Shown here: positions 34,387 through 47,487 of the stretch, piece by piece
How the letters are laid out: each line of letters opens with the position of its first letter
Position numbering within the stretch: position 1 is the stretch's first letter
DNA from: Myotis daubentonii
Lineage: Eukaryota; Chordata; Mammalia; Chiroptera; Vespertilionidae
NCBI RefSeq assembly: GCF_963259705.1
Contig: NC_081844.1
Span: 19,081,715-19,145,714, forward strand
DNA: 64,000 bases
Reading direction: 5' to 3'
The notes under the pieces: generated by a model
The model's input: the letters and a program-made list of their open reading frames with translations, nothing else
Told to the model about the DNA's origin: nothing
The model's database searches: none
Made by a program: the position numbers and the translations under genes

Positions 34387-34428
34387 AGTAGAAACCTGGC
34401 CAAGCCCTGCCACCCCTCAGGCAGAAAC
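34387..34428 (+). repeat. Direct repeat, right copy
   Basis: Second copy of the unit at 33744-33786. The two copies bracket KLHL26 exon 2 in the same orientation. Confidence 0.75.
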
Positions 34429-34498
34429 TGCCATTTGCTGCCGATGATATGGGCAGGGTTTCAGACGGGACCTGAGGAAACCACATGTCCCTCTTTTA

Positions 34499-34750
34499 CT
34501 ATTTTTTTTTCTAATTTTTTTTTTAATTTTAAATATATATTTTATTGATTTTTTTTACAGAGAGGAAGGGAGAGAGAGATGGAGAGTTAGAAACATCGAT
34601 GAGAGGGAAACATCGATCAGCTGCCTCCTGCACATCTCCCACTGGGGATGTGCCCGCAACCCAGGTACATGCCCTTGACCGGAATCGAACCTGGGACCCT
34701 TCAGTCCGCAGGCCGAAGCTCTATCCACTGAGCCAAACCGGTTTCGGCGC
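34499..34750 (-). mobile_element. VES SINE
   Basis: Reverse copy ending CTATCCACTGAGCCAAACCG. Flanked by ACATGTCCCTCTTTTA at 34483 and 34751. Confidence 0.92.
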
Positions 34751-34766
34751 ACATGTCCCTCTTTTA

Positions 34767-34967
34767 AAAATATATTATTTTTTATTGATTTCAGAGAGGA
34801 AGAGATAGAAACATCAATGATGAGAGAGAATCATTGATCAGCTGCCTCCTGCATGCCCCTACTGGGGATTGAGCCTGCAATCCAGGCATGTGCCCTGACC
34901 GGGAATAGAATCATGACCTCTTGGTTCATAGGTCGACGCTCAACCACTGAGCCACACTGGCCAGGCA
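34767..34967 (-). mobile_element. VES SINE
   Basis: Reverse copy ending CAACCACTGAGCCACACTGG. Left flank ACATGTCCCTCTTTTA, right flank ACATGCCCTTTTC: the target of the preceding SINE used again. Confidence 0.88.
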
Positions 34968-34979
34968 CATGCCCTTTTC

Positions 34980-35460
34980 TTTTTTTTTTTTTATTCAAGT
35001 CAGATTCACATAACATACAGTTCACCATTTAACATGTACAATTCAGTGGCATTTAGTATATTCACAATATTGTGCAACTACCACCTCTATCTAGTTCCAG
35101 AACATTTCCATCTTCCCAGAAAGAAACCCCATCCCCATTAGCAGTCACTCCCTATCCCCCGCTTCACTCATCCCCCTTCCCCATCCCCTGTCAACCACTA
35201 ATCCACTTTCTGGATTAGTTTGCCTGTTCTGGACATTTCATATAAATTGAATCAGACAACAAGTAGTCTTTTGTGGCTTTTGTGTCTGGCTTCTTCCACT
35301 CGGTATCATATTTCAAGGTTCACCTACATTGTAGCGCGTATCAGTGCTTCACTCCTTTTTATGGCCAAGTACTATTCCACTGTGAGAATGTATGAATGCA
35401 CAATTTCTTTATCCCTTCAACTATCTATGGACATCTGGGTTACTTCCAACCTCTCCTTTT
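34980..35460 (-). mobile_element. Old L1 3' end
   Basis: The reverse complement of an L1M-type 3' end: GTACAATTCAGTGGCATTTAG, CCCATTAGCAGTCACTCCCT and TGGCCAAGTACTATTCCAC. Confidence 0.75.
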
Positions 35461-36189
35461 AAAAGCTCTATTCCATTATTTTTTATTCTAAACGTGTCTC
35501 CTGAATGCTGCACTGAGTGACCACTGTCCCCTAAGCCCCAGCAAGCTGCCCCCGTGGTACACTTATCGCTCCTCTACAGAGGGTGAGATTAAGATGCTGG
35601 GTGCTGGCACAGAGCCCATTGTGAGCAGGGATGAGGAACTTGACCTGCAACTTCTCAGGAGTGCTAGGCCCTGAGAACACGGGTGCCTCAGGCCAGCCTC
35701 TCACAGCGGGGAGGGAGGTGCCACCTCCAGAAGGGCCCGGCCTTCAAAGCCCAGCCACTTTGACACCTGCCCAGCATACCTGTGTGCCCAGCACTATGGG
35801 GAAGGGCAGCCACATGACCGCAATGTCACCTTGGCCATTTTCAGAAGAATCTGGCTGTGGGCTACACTCTTTGGCTGCCCAGTCAAGGGGAAAGGTCATC
35901 AGTCCCATCTTCTAAGGACAGAAGCAGGCGGAGCAGCTTATCCATCGCCCAGAGCTGTGAGAGGACACAGCAGAATCTGAACCTGTTCGGGGAAGCAGCA
36001 GGCACACGGGATCTTCCTGTCACCTCCTGGCCAATGTGGGATAAACAGAGCAAATTGTGGGGAAGCCACAAAACCGAGAATATCTGCTGTATGAAGATGG
36101 ATTTACCTATGAAGGCAGCTGCTGGGGGGATGGGGAAAAGAGGTTCCTGCACCTCCAAATGAGGATTCAGAAGGCAAAGATCATTTTAG

Positions 36190-36640
36190 AATTTTTTTTT
36201 TAATTTTAAAAAGGAAAGTGGTGGAAATAACCCAAATGCCCATCAACGAATGAGTAGGTAAATAAAATGTGGTATGTGCACACAATTGAATATTAAGAAG
36301 GAATGAAGCTGATTCACGCTACGTTGACAAAGATGAAAAATATGATGCTCAATGAAAGAAGCCAGTCACAAAAGGCCACATGTTGTATGATCACATTTAT
36401 ATGAAATGTCCAAAACAGGCAAATTCATAATGACAGAAACCAGATTAGGGTTTGTCCCGGGATGGGAAGGGGAAATGGGGGATGACTGCTAATGGGGACA
36501 GAGTTTCTTGGGGGAGATAACGTATTCTGGAACTAGATGGAGGTGATGGTTGCACAACATTGTAAACATACTAAATGCCACTGAATCGTTCACTTTAAAA
36601 TGATGGTTTTTATATTATGTGAATTTGACCTCAAAAACAA
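36190..36640 (+). mobile_element. Old L1 3' end
   Basis: ATGTGGTATGTGCACACAA, AAGCCAGTCACAAAAGGCCA, GGTGATGGTTGCACAACATT and CACTGAATCGTTCACTTTAA mark a truncated sense L1. Confidence 0.82.
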
Positions 36641-36645
36641 ACAAC

Positions 36646-36692
36646 AGCCCTGGCTGGTTTGGCTCGGTGGACAGAGCGTCGGTCTGTGCAGC
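36646..36692 (+). mobile_element. VES SINE head fragment
   Basis: Only the 5' tRNA-like part remains: GCCCTGGCTGGTTTGGCTC then GTGGACAGAGCGTCGGTCTG. Confidence 0.7.
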
Positions 36693-36949
36693 ACAGTGGC
36701 CTGAGAGGTCAGGACAGCTGGTGTGAGCCCTTGGAGCCCCCTCCCAGGAGCAGACTTGGACTCAACAGTTCCAAGCACCAGTGTGTCACATTCATCACCA
36801 GGACCCCCTAAAGCCCAAACCCAGAGCCTAGCCCTGAGTGGAGTGTCTGGGGGTCAGGCAAGGACCCAAAGGCTGGGAGATGCAGATCAGTGAGACCCAC
36901 TCCTCCAGGAAACCCGCCCAGGCTGTACCACAGACCTCACCTCACCAGG

Positions 36950-37120
36950 CTCTGGCATCTGATGTGAGAAGCAGAGGGAGGATTCTGATCCCTACCCTGC
37001 CATCACCAGCTGTACGACTCAGACACATTCCCTGATCTCCAGGTCTTTCTTTCTTGACTGTCAAATGGGACAGGCAGGAGCACAGATGTCACAGGGCTGT
37101 GGTGAGGCTCCCATCACCTC
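36950..37120 (+). mobile_element. MIR fragment
   Basis: CATCACCAGCTGTACGACTC, CTTGACTGTCAAATGGGACA and CAGGGCTGTGGTGAGG follow the MIR order. Confidence 0.5.
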
Positions 37121-37615
37121 CTGGGAAGTGATGGACCACAGACCACCTACTTCTCCCAGCTTCCCTTTGGGCTAGGGAGGTGGCAAGGCCCAGTGGGGGA
37201 CTGTATCCTGCCGCCTGTGAGCCACTGAACATGGTCATGCACTTGGGAACGTAAAGCCTGGAACCACTCACAGAGCACTGGCACATGGTAGGTGCCCATT
37301 GAGCCAGGCTGGCCTCTCTGTGGACACCTGCCTCACAGATTCTGTACATTTTGCTAGTTTGGTTTCAGATGGTCTCTTTTTTTCTTGGAGACTTTGGGGC
37401 AGGGCAGGAGAACTTCTTGTGTTTCCCCTAAGCCCAAGGACAGATATGCATGTTCACATTTTCACAAGAAGATATCACACCAAGAACAACTTTATTGTGG
37501 AACTGCTCTGTCCCTGAACATATATGGTCCTCCATATATAAAGAGCCCCAAGAAATCAATACAAAACTGGCAACCTCACAGAAAAATGCACAACTGATGT
37601 GGGCTGATGGTTTAT

Positions 37616-37827
37616 CAATGGTCCTCAACCTGTGGGTCGCGACCCCTTTGGCGGTTAAACGACCCTTTCACAGGGGTCGCCCAAGACCATCCTGCAGATC
37701 AGATATTTACATTACGATTCATAACAGTAGCAACATTACAGTTATGAAGTAGCAACAAAAGTAATTTTATGGTTGGGTCACAACATGAGGAACTGTATTT
37801 AAAGGGCCAGAAGGTTGAGAACCACTG
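37616..37827 (+). mobile_element. SPIN-type hAT MITE, copy 3 (variant)
   Basis: Ends resemble the other two SPIN copies, but the middle differs: it carries GATATTTACATTACGATTC and AACAGTAGCAACATTACAG instead of the TTAATCACTATGC core. The flanks share TGGTTTAT if the terminal TG of the 3' end is counted in the duplication. Confidence 0.85.
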
Positions 37828-39771
37828 GTTTATAGGAAAGAAAGCATAGCTGGCTGGAAAGACCTGAGAGTAGGCCTCTTCCAAATAGGGAAAGTGTGCT
37901 CACCAAGGGACTGGCTCAGGCGGGCAGAGTCACCAGGTTCTCTCACAGCAGACACTCATGCCTGTTCCCAGAGGGCGTGTGAAGTGGGACAACCTCCAAG
38001 GAGGCAGTTCGGCAGAACCACATATCCTCATACTAGCAAGTCCACTTCTGGGATTTATCTGAGGTGTGCTCACATGTGCAAGAGATGAGTGAGAATATTC
38101 CCCACATAGCATTTCTGGGGGCTGAAGATGGGAAACGAGCTAAATGTCCTTCAAGGAGGTACAAAGAATTATGGTGCCTTCTGATAGGGTCTGCCCTTCA
38201 GCTGAGCATAGAGGCAGTTAAAACGTTCATATATGGGAGTTAGGATACCAGGTTGGAACTCCAACCAAGCCCACTGGGCTGCTGCCTACAGGGTGTGGGC
38301 CAAGCTACAGCCAGAGTGAGAAACAGCCACTGCATACACATCCTCCTCGTGCTGGGCAAGGCTCCCAGCACCCCACAGGCTGTTCCCTTCCTCCCATCTC
38401 AAAGATGGGACAACTGTCCCTAAAGCCCCTGCACTACCCCTCACACATCTCACAGCCTCTGGGAGCTCAGGGAGGGAGGGAGGAAGCCAGCAGAGGCCAG
38501 AGTCCCAGACTGGACAGAGGCAGACATGGCTAGGCAGAGGTGGGCAGGAGGAGGAGGGAGTGCTGAGGCCTGGGACCAATGACTAAAGCAAGGACCCATT
38601 ACTCAGGCCAGCCAGACAGGGGGCGGCCGCTGTGGCGGGACTGTAGGCCTCCTCCAGGAAGGCTGCTGCCGCCTTCCTGGGCCAGTCGGAGTCTTTAGAC
38701 AGCCACCCGAGCATGGTCACTAGCACTGAGTCATCGGAGCCAGTGCGTCAGCAGCTGGTCAGAGTGTCTCTGGAGGCTGCTCACTGCTGTCCTGGATGAC
38801 TCTCTACCCGGATCTGGACTCTGAGGGGCTGCATATGCCCCCACAAACTTGGCCTGGGCTTGAGATTGTCCTGACCCCCTACCCCTGTGCTGGCGCCTCC
38901 CCTTCCTCCAGCACTGTCATTGGAAACCTCTGGCCGGGCCCAGGCCTGTGCTAGACATGGGAACATGGCCTCTGCTTCCCTTGGGGCTTCCCTGCACAGG
39001 GGCTGATGGCCCATGGGACTGGGTGGAGTAGATGCCCCCAGAGGGACCACCACATGGCAGGATACCCATCATCCCTCAGGGAACCCCGGCCACTGAGCCT
39101 ATTGCCCACGTTGTCACCAGTTCCCTACTGGTGCCCTCTACATGGGCTCCTTCTCCCGTCCTTCATGGGGTCACCCCATGAATATACTACAGGCTGCCTC
39201 AGGTTCTGCTATGAGGAGACCCAGCCCAAGGCAGGACGGTCTGATGGGGAGTGGCCACAGGAATTCCAGAGCCACAGGGTGACAGGGCCCATGGTGGAGG
39301 TGGAAACGCTCCTCCTCCTGTCCTTGCCCACTGCTGGCCCTGGTCTCCATGGTCAGTTTCCCAACCCTCCAGGAGATCTCCAAAGCTCCGGAACAGTTCT
39401 TTTCATTGGAATGTCAAAAAAAAAAAAAAAAAGGAAAAAGCAACAACAGGAATTTCATGGAAACATTTCTTTGGGGTTTTGTAAAATCCTTTCCCACCCC
39501 CACATGGAGCCCAAAGCTCAGGCCAGAACAGAGTCTGCCGGTATTGCCCCTTTAACATACTGTTCTGACATGCAAATTCCCTCACTTCCCCTCAAAACGG
39601 AGAGCACTTCCACTTTCAAAGCCAATTTTGGTTTTATTGTCCATGTGGCTCCAAGGAGCACAGCAGCGCAGCACAGCTGGTTGGCTCGTACCCCGGCTGA
39701 CGCTGTACCAGGGAGTTCAGCCACTCCACCCAAAGTCCCAGGAGCATCAGCAGGGAAGATACTGCACTTCA

Positions 39772-40013
39772 GGGGGCAGAGACCCAGAAAGGGGGACAGA
39801 GACCCAGAGACAGAAGGAAGAGACCCAGAGAGAGAGGAACAGAGATCCAGAGAGAGGGGGGGATTAGAGACACAGAGAGAGAGGTAGGTAGAGACACACA
39901 GAGAGAGGGGGACAGAGGCTCAGAGAAAGAGGGGGACAGAGGCTCAGAGAAAGAGGGGGACAGAGGCTCAGAGAGAGAGGGGGACAGAGGCTCAGAGAGG
40001 GGGAATTGGACTC
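39772..40013 (+). repeat. Purine-rich minisatellite
   Basis: Irregular tandem units of about 24 bases on the theme GGGGGACAGAGGCTCAGAGA and the sister form GACAGAGACCCAGAGA. Clear homogeneous units at 39905-40005. Confidence 0.85.
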
Positions 40014-40739
40014 TAGAGCCCTGATGAAGCTCTGGCAGCCTGCTGGTCCACTTCTCCTCTCTATTTCACGTATCTCCCTCCCTCACCTCCCGTCTAGCCA
40101 TACTGGAAACTTCCATACTGGAAGGTTCATATTGAACCTTCAAAAGATAGGCTAGCTAAGCACCTACTGCAAGTGGTTCTTCATAGGCAACCTCGTGAAT
40201 TCCCTACGAGCACAGGACGATAGTGCAACAAGTATCCCCTTCAAGATGGGAGACCGAGGCCCAGCATGGCCCCCATACCTGCTCCCTACAATGTAGCCTA
40301 CTGGCTCTGCCAAGGCCATGGCTGGCTCCTGGGACCGCAGCTCCGTGGGTAAGAGGTGCAACAAAGCCAGGGTCTCACACGCACCACAGAGGCAGACAGC
40401 CCAGCCACTGTTACCATGGTTACAATATTGTACGGCTTGGAGAGCTATGCTCACAGCCCAAGGACAGTCTCCAGGATTTGGCACCTTGCTCTGGCTCACA
40501 GCCCCCACTCATGTCAGCGTCTCTCTCTTGGGACTGCTCTGCCCCCCTCACCCTCAAGGGGCAGCAAGCCCATTCTGGGGCCATCCCTACAGATAAGGGG
40601 CAGCTCCTTCAGAGATGCTTACAGTTCTCTGGCAGGGCTTGATCCCTGGGCTTACAGGGGGTGAGGGAGCAGAGGCAGCAGAGAAAAGCTCAGAGCCAGA
40701 AGCAGATAAAGGTTCCCACAGTAGTGTCCCAGAAGGCCA

Positions 40740-40825
40740 GGCATCAATCCACTGAGAGAGACCCAGAGGGAACAGAGTCCCAGAAAAAGGGGGACAGAGA
40801 CCCAGAGAGAGAGAAAAAACCCAGC
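40740..40825 (+). repeat. Outlying copy of the purine minisatellite
   Basis: GAGACCCAGAGGGAACAGAG and GGGGGACAGAGACCCAGAGA repeat the theme of the array at 39.8 kb, 730 bases away, with unrelated sequence between. Confidence 0.7.
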
Positions 40826-42734
40826 CAGGGCCCCAGATCCCAGGTCCTCCAAGCCCTGGACTCTCTCTACAGCATCAGCAGTTGTTTATTTCTCCCTCCT
40901 GGTCATCATGCTGGTTATTCTCTGATATCTTCTGTGACAACTTAAAACAGACTGCCAGCACCATACCAATCTGTACTTCCTATGGGTGGGTCTGGGTGTC
41001 CAGGGAGAGCAGGTGTGCCAGGCCTCCAGGTGGAGGCAGAGCCTAGTCCACACCCTAGAACTTGCTCTGCCCCCTCCAAGAGCCAAAGGCTATGGACATG
41101 GCCAGACCCACTCAAAGCCTACCCTGAGAGCACATCACCCACAGAACCCCCCTCTCTGAGCCCTGAAAAATAGCCTCAGGCCACACATCCCCTAGTCTTC
41201 CTCATGGTATCACCATCTGGAGACTTCATCCACATGTATGGCCTTATTTCTGCCTATCTGTGCCTGCCAAGCAGTGACAGGGTGACAGAAGAGAGGGCGT
41301 GTCAGGGAGTGCCCAGAGGAAGTACTGTGCAACCTGCACATACCTAGGGCTGGCACCTCCTGAGAGCCCCACATAACACCAGGCAGGCTGAGGCTGGGGA
41401 GGGTGGTGGGGCAGACAGGTAGGTTCTGGAAGCACATTCACCTGGAAAGAGCCTTCATGAATCCTCTTGAGGACTCTAGAGATGAGAAAAGCTGCCCAGC
41501 CCGTGTGTCACCAGCCCCACAATGAGACCCTGCCCGAGGCTTGCCTAAGATCCCTAATGCACAGAGCCTGGCACAGAGTGGCCCTACTTAGTGCTGGTTC
41601 CACTCCAGATAGGGCCTGCCAGCTCCATCGTCCTGCCCTTCTGTGACTTGATGGGACAAACAGCACAAACCCCCATGTTCCCCCAGGACTCACTGGGTCA
41701 CAGGGGAGTACTCTGCAGACACCATCCACCCTCCTGCCAGGAGAAGGGCATGACATCAGACCCTGTCAGCCCCCTGCCAAAACCCCCTGTTGCTCTCCAT
41801 AGCCTCACAATCATGGGTCACTGTGAGCCAAGTGTCCCTCAAACTGGGCCAAGACCTGTTCGGGCTCTGTGTCCTCACCCCAGCCTCTTACTGATGCCCC
41901 TGGGAGCCCAGGACAAGTGGGGATCTCGCTACTACCGATGGACAGGAGGACCATGTAAGCAGCACCTACCATTCCCAGACCTGCCCAACTCTGGCCACTT
42001 CTCAAGGCTAGGAAGAAGGAAAAGGACACCCAAACCCAACGTCCCTTGCCAGCATCAAGCTTTCTGCTCCCACAGTCCCCATCCCTCCCTGTCCTGGTGA
42101 GAAGCCACTCCATATAGAGCTATGGGCTGGGTGGTGCAGACCTGGCTCCCAGCTTACCTCTCAGTGGGCAGTCTGGCAAAGGGAACACCACTATCATTAT
42201 CATCTTACAGACAGGGCATTTAGGCACAGAGATTCAGGCACAGAGAGGTCCAAGGCCTCACAGCACACAAGAGGCCTGGCTGGTGTCAGTCTTTCTCTGT
42301 AGCCCCAGGTAAGTGGACCCCATGATCACTGAGGCTGCTGTCTAGGGGTGCTGAGCCACAAAGTGGACGTGGAGCTGTACAGCAGGAAAGGCAGGACGCG
42401 GTTCCTGGGTGCCGGCCACAACAAGGGTGTAGATTAGCCCACTAATCCTCCAGCTGCTACATGGGAGATTGCCCCACTCTGGTGGGTCATGCTGGGAGAG
42501 CGCTCTGCCCCTCCCCCAGGCCTCTCAGATCCCCGACCTGGCTCTATTTGTTTTCCCAACTATTGCTCTGTCTGGCACACCACCTGTCTGTTCCCAGCCT
42601 ATCTCCCCAAGACTGAAACAGGAGCCTCACCAGGGCAAGGTAAGATGGATTCTATCTCCTGCTGTGCTCCTGTGCCAGGCACCATGCCCAAAATGTGCTC
42701 TGAGCTCAGTCACACTTATCGATTGGATGCTGCA

Positions 42735-42850
42735 GGGGGTGTATGTATGTATGGATGGATGGACAGATGAATGGATGGATAGATAGGTGGATGGGTGGAA
42801 CTGGTGAATAGGCAAGTAAAATGGATGGGTGAGGTAATAGGTGGATGGCT
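42735..42850 (+). repeat. (GATG)n degenerate microsatellite
   Basis: ATGGATGGATGG-type units with changes over about 100 bases. Confidence 0.75.
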
Positions 42851-45800
42851 GCTAGGGGGCAGCACTGGCTAGAGCTTGACTCCCATCTCTACTCCCTACA
42901 AATCTCTGCTACACATACCTGCTCTGTTCACTCCCTCCATGTACCCTCCTGGTACAAGTCCTGTAAATGGGTATGTTATCCTTTGGGCTCAACCAGGAAG
43001 CCCTCAGCAAAATTTTTCTGGGACATCTGACCTCCACACTTTGCTCATGCTGGACCCCATGTTGAAGGGCCAACTCCTTCTGCCCTCTAACCCTCCTCCT
43101 TATGCTGCACTCCCAAGTCCCCCAGTTCTTCCAAGCCTTCTTGAAGCAGGTCGCCCATGGCCTCCCTTGCCCTCACAGTCCAGCCAGATCTCTCCACAGC
43201 CTCCCTTGCCCCCAAAGCCCAGCAGGGCCCCCCGCCCCCAATGCCATGAGTAGCAGGGGCAGACTGGTGAGCAAGTCTCAGGCCAAGGCTTTGCCTGTTC
43301 GGTTCCCACCCACTGACTCAAAGCCGATCCCAGTATCAGCCCATCCCCCCACATTATCCCTACTTCACTGGGCTTGGAAACAAAGCCACCTGAATGAGCA
43401 AAAGCCCTTCACTCTGCAAATCAGGCAAGTATGTGCATGACTGCACGGCCCCAGGACACCATTCAAAAACCCAGTGACATTCTAACACTGCCAAATTCCA
43501 GTGTCTCAGGCCCAGCCCAGCTGCCTCCCCTGGCAGGACAGGTGTTGAGGCCCTGAAAGGGATGGTTCTGCCAAGTGATATGGCATGTGCTCATGCCCAG
43601 TGGTGCCAGGCCAGACACAGGCAGACACAGCTGTGGGGATAGCTCAGCCAGGCCCTTCCAACAGCAGCACAAATTAAAGCATAAGAAGGGACCTGTCATG
43701 AACATCTTCATTTTAGGAAGTACCAACATCCCTCCCATCTTCTGATAAGGTCCCCATTTTCCTCAGGGAACCTTCTATTCTTCACTCTCATCCCCAGTAG
43801 TAGGGATCAGGGGACCCCCATCCCTGGGCTGAAAGAAAAGACTCATGACTCATCCTGTCCAACCAGAGACTCCCAGGCTCCCAGACACAATGAATGGGGT
43901 TTTGATCATCCAATCCAATCAGAGCCTTCCTTGAGACTTTTTCTAGACCCTCCAGAATGGAGATTCGCCTTCCCCTGGGGATTCTGGGATGGTGGGGAGC
44001 AAGGTGGGGTCACCTTTCCCAGTCAAGAGGGAAAGCAGAGCTGAGAAATGGGAGTCAGATTCCAGGAGAATCATCTGAGGCCTGAAGAGACCAAAAACTG
44101 AATTCCTCCCTAAACTTTTTTTTTTTAATGTGAACAATGAACTTTTATTTTTCTATTGAAGGCACTGACTTGAGTTTCTGGTGCTTATAACCAAAGAGGG
44201 CCTTCAATGTCAGAAGCCTCAGGTCCTGGCCTCCTGACCACCACATTCCAGATGAGCCTCTGGAAAAACCACTGTGGAGTTAACAATTCTCCAGCTGCCA
44301 CCTCTTCCAGCACTGCACACAGGCTTCCTAGCCCGGGATTGGGAGGGGGGCGAGAAAGCCACGCTGGGCGATCTCTGGGTGCGTAGGTGGTGGCCATACT
44401 CAGCCTGAGCCCCGCCTGCCTGCAATGAGACAGCAGGCGCCCTGGTAAAGGTCAACAAGCTACCCGCGCCCCCCACTGAGAAAGTTCAGCAACTCTAAAT
44501 GCTAAAATGCTGGAAACATGCCTAAGGTTGGAGCTGCAAGGCAGTCCATGCCATCAGCCTCGACAAGGAAAACACTACCCATTGCTTCTGCAAGTGACTC
44601 ACATGCAGCATAAACATTTGTGAACTCCCAACAGCCTACCTTAGAAGCAGGCGGGCCCCAATTATCCCCTTTTGAGACAAAGGGAGGAGGGAGGAGAAGA
44701 GAGAAAGCAAGAGATGGCCTCCTGGGACCACTCCCCTCAGCCGCCCTCCAGACCTCACTACAACTTTAGTTCTGGAAGTTTTCCAAATGGAAGCTGCCTT
44801 GGGGTCTTCATTGGGGCTCCCTTACATGCCCGTCACCTTATGGGCACCTTGCCACCCCCTGAACCATTCCTTGAGAGAATGCCTCACTCTTAGCTCCAGT
44901 TACAGAAGACTCGGGGTGATCACGTCTCCATTCCTGCTTCCTTTGGCAGATGCTTCAACGCCTAACACCCCGTTGAGAGGAGAGCTCTCCGGATATTTAG
45001 CTCAGCCCACTCCCCGGTCCAGTCAGTCTTGGATCCCTGTGGAATTTTGCAGTTGTGGTGTCAAGAAACATCTTGGACCTGGACTGGGTAGCCACCCTTG
45101 AGGCTTTAAAAGCCCATGGTCCACCCCTCGACATTTCCTCCAGGCTGAGCATGTTCAATTCCAGAAGCTGCTTCACTCACAGGAAAGCGCTGAGATTCCC
45201 CAAAGATGCTGGTTACTTCCTCCGGAATCACAATATTTTCATGTTAGCCCTGAGCTGCTTGGCGAGGGATCTAAAATCACCCTGGATGTACCCCGAAACC
45301 TGTTCTGCAGGGGAAGAATGCTAGGGAGGATTTGTTCTCTGCATCCTGAGCAGCCCGCTCTGCAGAGACCCGGGACAGGTCGGGAAGGGGAGAAAGAAGG
45401 GACTGAAGACCCACGGTTAACAAGTGTTAAAAGCTCATCGGCACAGCTGCTAGTGCTACCACAAAAGGAAGGGGGTCTGCTAGTAGGGACCTGGAGGGTG
45501 GCCCCCATTTCCCACTGCAGGCAGCTGGACAGGGAGAGCGGCCAGCTGTTTCCGTGTTCAACACACAGCACTAAGATCTTACACAAAGCACACCTGCCAA
45601 AAGGTACTGTTCACTGGCTTCTCTCATTTAGGTCCGATTCACTGACAACATGCCTGGGAATTTGTTTTTCTATCCAGATCCTGCCATGAAATAAAGGGAG
45701 GAGGGGGAGGGTGCCCCTCACCTGGTTAGGCCATGAAGGACTGTTCCAGAAGCCTCAGTCAGGCCAGCAACCCTGGCAAACCCATAGAAGGCTATGTGTG

Positions 45801-47263
45801 GAGTATTTGCTAGATGGAATCAGAGCCTCCACGATGAAGCCCTGCCCTTGAGGAGCACACATTTTTGGGGGGCACAAGTCCTAAGCACAGAGAATGTTCT
45901 GTGAACACAAAGCAGAGGCAGGCAGTGGGCTGTGGTGGATAGTGGGGGGTGTGAACAGATGGATCAGCCAGGAACCAAGGAGGCAACACTAGGGTTGTGC
46001 AAAAAGCTGAGACAGGACCTCCAGTGGGAGCTGGGCTAGTGGCCCGGGAGGGGTGCTGGCCCAAGAGGAGGGCAGGGTGATGGAAGCTAGGGGGCCTGGC
46101 GGGTGGGCTGAGGGGGTCACATGGAGAAGTTGGTTTTGCTCTGAGATTGAGGAAGCCCCTGGCAGGTGTCAGACGGGGAGGACAATGAGCAGCCTCCCAC
46201 CAGTTAGAGTGGGAAACAGTGGCACAAAGCCTGCAGGAGGAGGAGGTGGCAAAAGGGGCTGGACCAGGATGCGGCGAACAGAGAGGAGAGCAAATAGGAG
46301 TGAGTGTGGTGCGTACTCAAAAGGAGAGGTTCAGAGTCCATTGCGAGTGGAATCAAACTGGGGAGATCTCCTGCAGTGACAAGGGCTTTTCCTCAAGGAG
46401 GGATATTCCTGGGACCAGGACCTGTTGGCTGGAAGACCCGAGGTCCTTGAGCAAGGAGAGGCATGAGGGCTTTCTGGAACAGAGGCAGCCAGTGAGACTT
46501 GGAGGTAGGATCTCTACCTCCCAGCTCTCTATCGGATGCTGGCAGGCAGCACAGCCTCTCAGGTCCAGTGAGGGCTGGTCCTCCCCTGCCCACCCACCTA
46601 CTCACAAATCCTCCCCCAGCATGCACTCCTGGATCCTGAGAGCAGATGACCCCTGTCTGGCTGCCACCACTGGTCAGCACATTGCACAAGTCCAACCTCA
46701 AATCTTCCCCAAACCTATGCCCTCTCCACAGTCCCAACTTTGGTCCAGGCCCCCTCCTCTCCTGCCAAAGGGATCCTTCCAAAACACAAATCTGACCTGT
46801 GTGTCCCCTTACCCATATCCTGCACCTCCAGTCTCCCGCCTCGTCCCTCCCACCCACTCCAGCTCCTCTCTGACTCCAGACCCGTGAAAAGCCTGTCTCC
46901 TCCACCTTCAGAACTTGCACACACCCCTTGCCAGCACCCAGAACTATCCACCTCACCCGACCCCCTTCGCCTGAGCTGATGACACTAAACATCAGATGAC
47001 ACAAACCTCGATCTTGAGGAGGCGCTCAGAACCTTTCCAAGAAGGCAGGAGCCTCCAACTTGGCCTCGGGATCATTCATGGCAACCACAGGGCAATGACT
47101 GCAACAGTGTTTCACTCACTCCTTGCTGGCACGCAGGAGCCCCAAGGGCAGGACCCACCCGTTCCCCTCCCTCCTTTCATAGCAAGCCCAGCACCAAACA
47201 CAGTGGCAGGCACACAAGAGGCATGTGACAACCACCAGAAGAAGAGCAAGATGTCATGAGTTC

Positions 47264-47487
47264 GCCCGAGCCGGTTTGGCTCAGTGGATACAGCGTCGGC
47301 CTGCGGACTGAAGGGTCCCAGGTTCGATTCCAGTCAAGGGCATGTACCTTGGTTGCGGGCACATCCCCAGTAGTGGGTGTGCAGGAGGCAGCTGATGGAT
47401 GTTTCTCTCTCATCCATGTTTCTAACTCTCTATCCCTCCCCCTTCCTCTCTGTAAAAAATCAATAAAATATATTAAAAAAAAAAAAA
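47264..47487 (+). mobile_element. VES SINE with 15-bp target duplication
   Basis: GTTTGGCTCAGTGGATACAGC head, B box GGTTCGATTCC, tail AATCAATAAAATATATT. Flanked by AGATGTCATGAGTTC on both sides. Confidence 0.93.

Noticed and set aside
39006..39887. Open frame of 293 codons on the plus strand
   Set aside because: It runs through a poly-A stretch (Lys run) and into the purine minisatellite (Arg/Glu/Asp repeat). There are no domains or splice logic, and it lies in an intron. Chance frame.
46219..46887. 222-codon plus-strand frame, and the 203-codon minus-strand frame opposite it
   Set aside because: Both are compositionally biased, with no recognisable domain. They overlap on opposite strands within KLHL26 intron 1.
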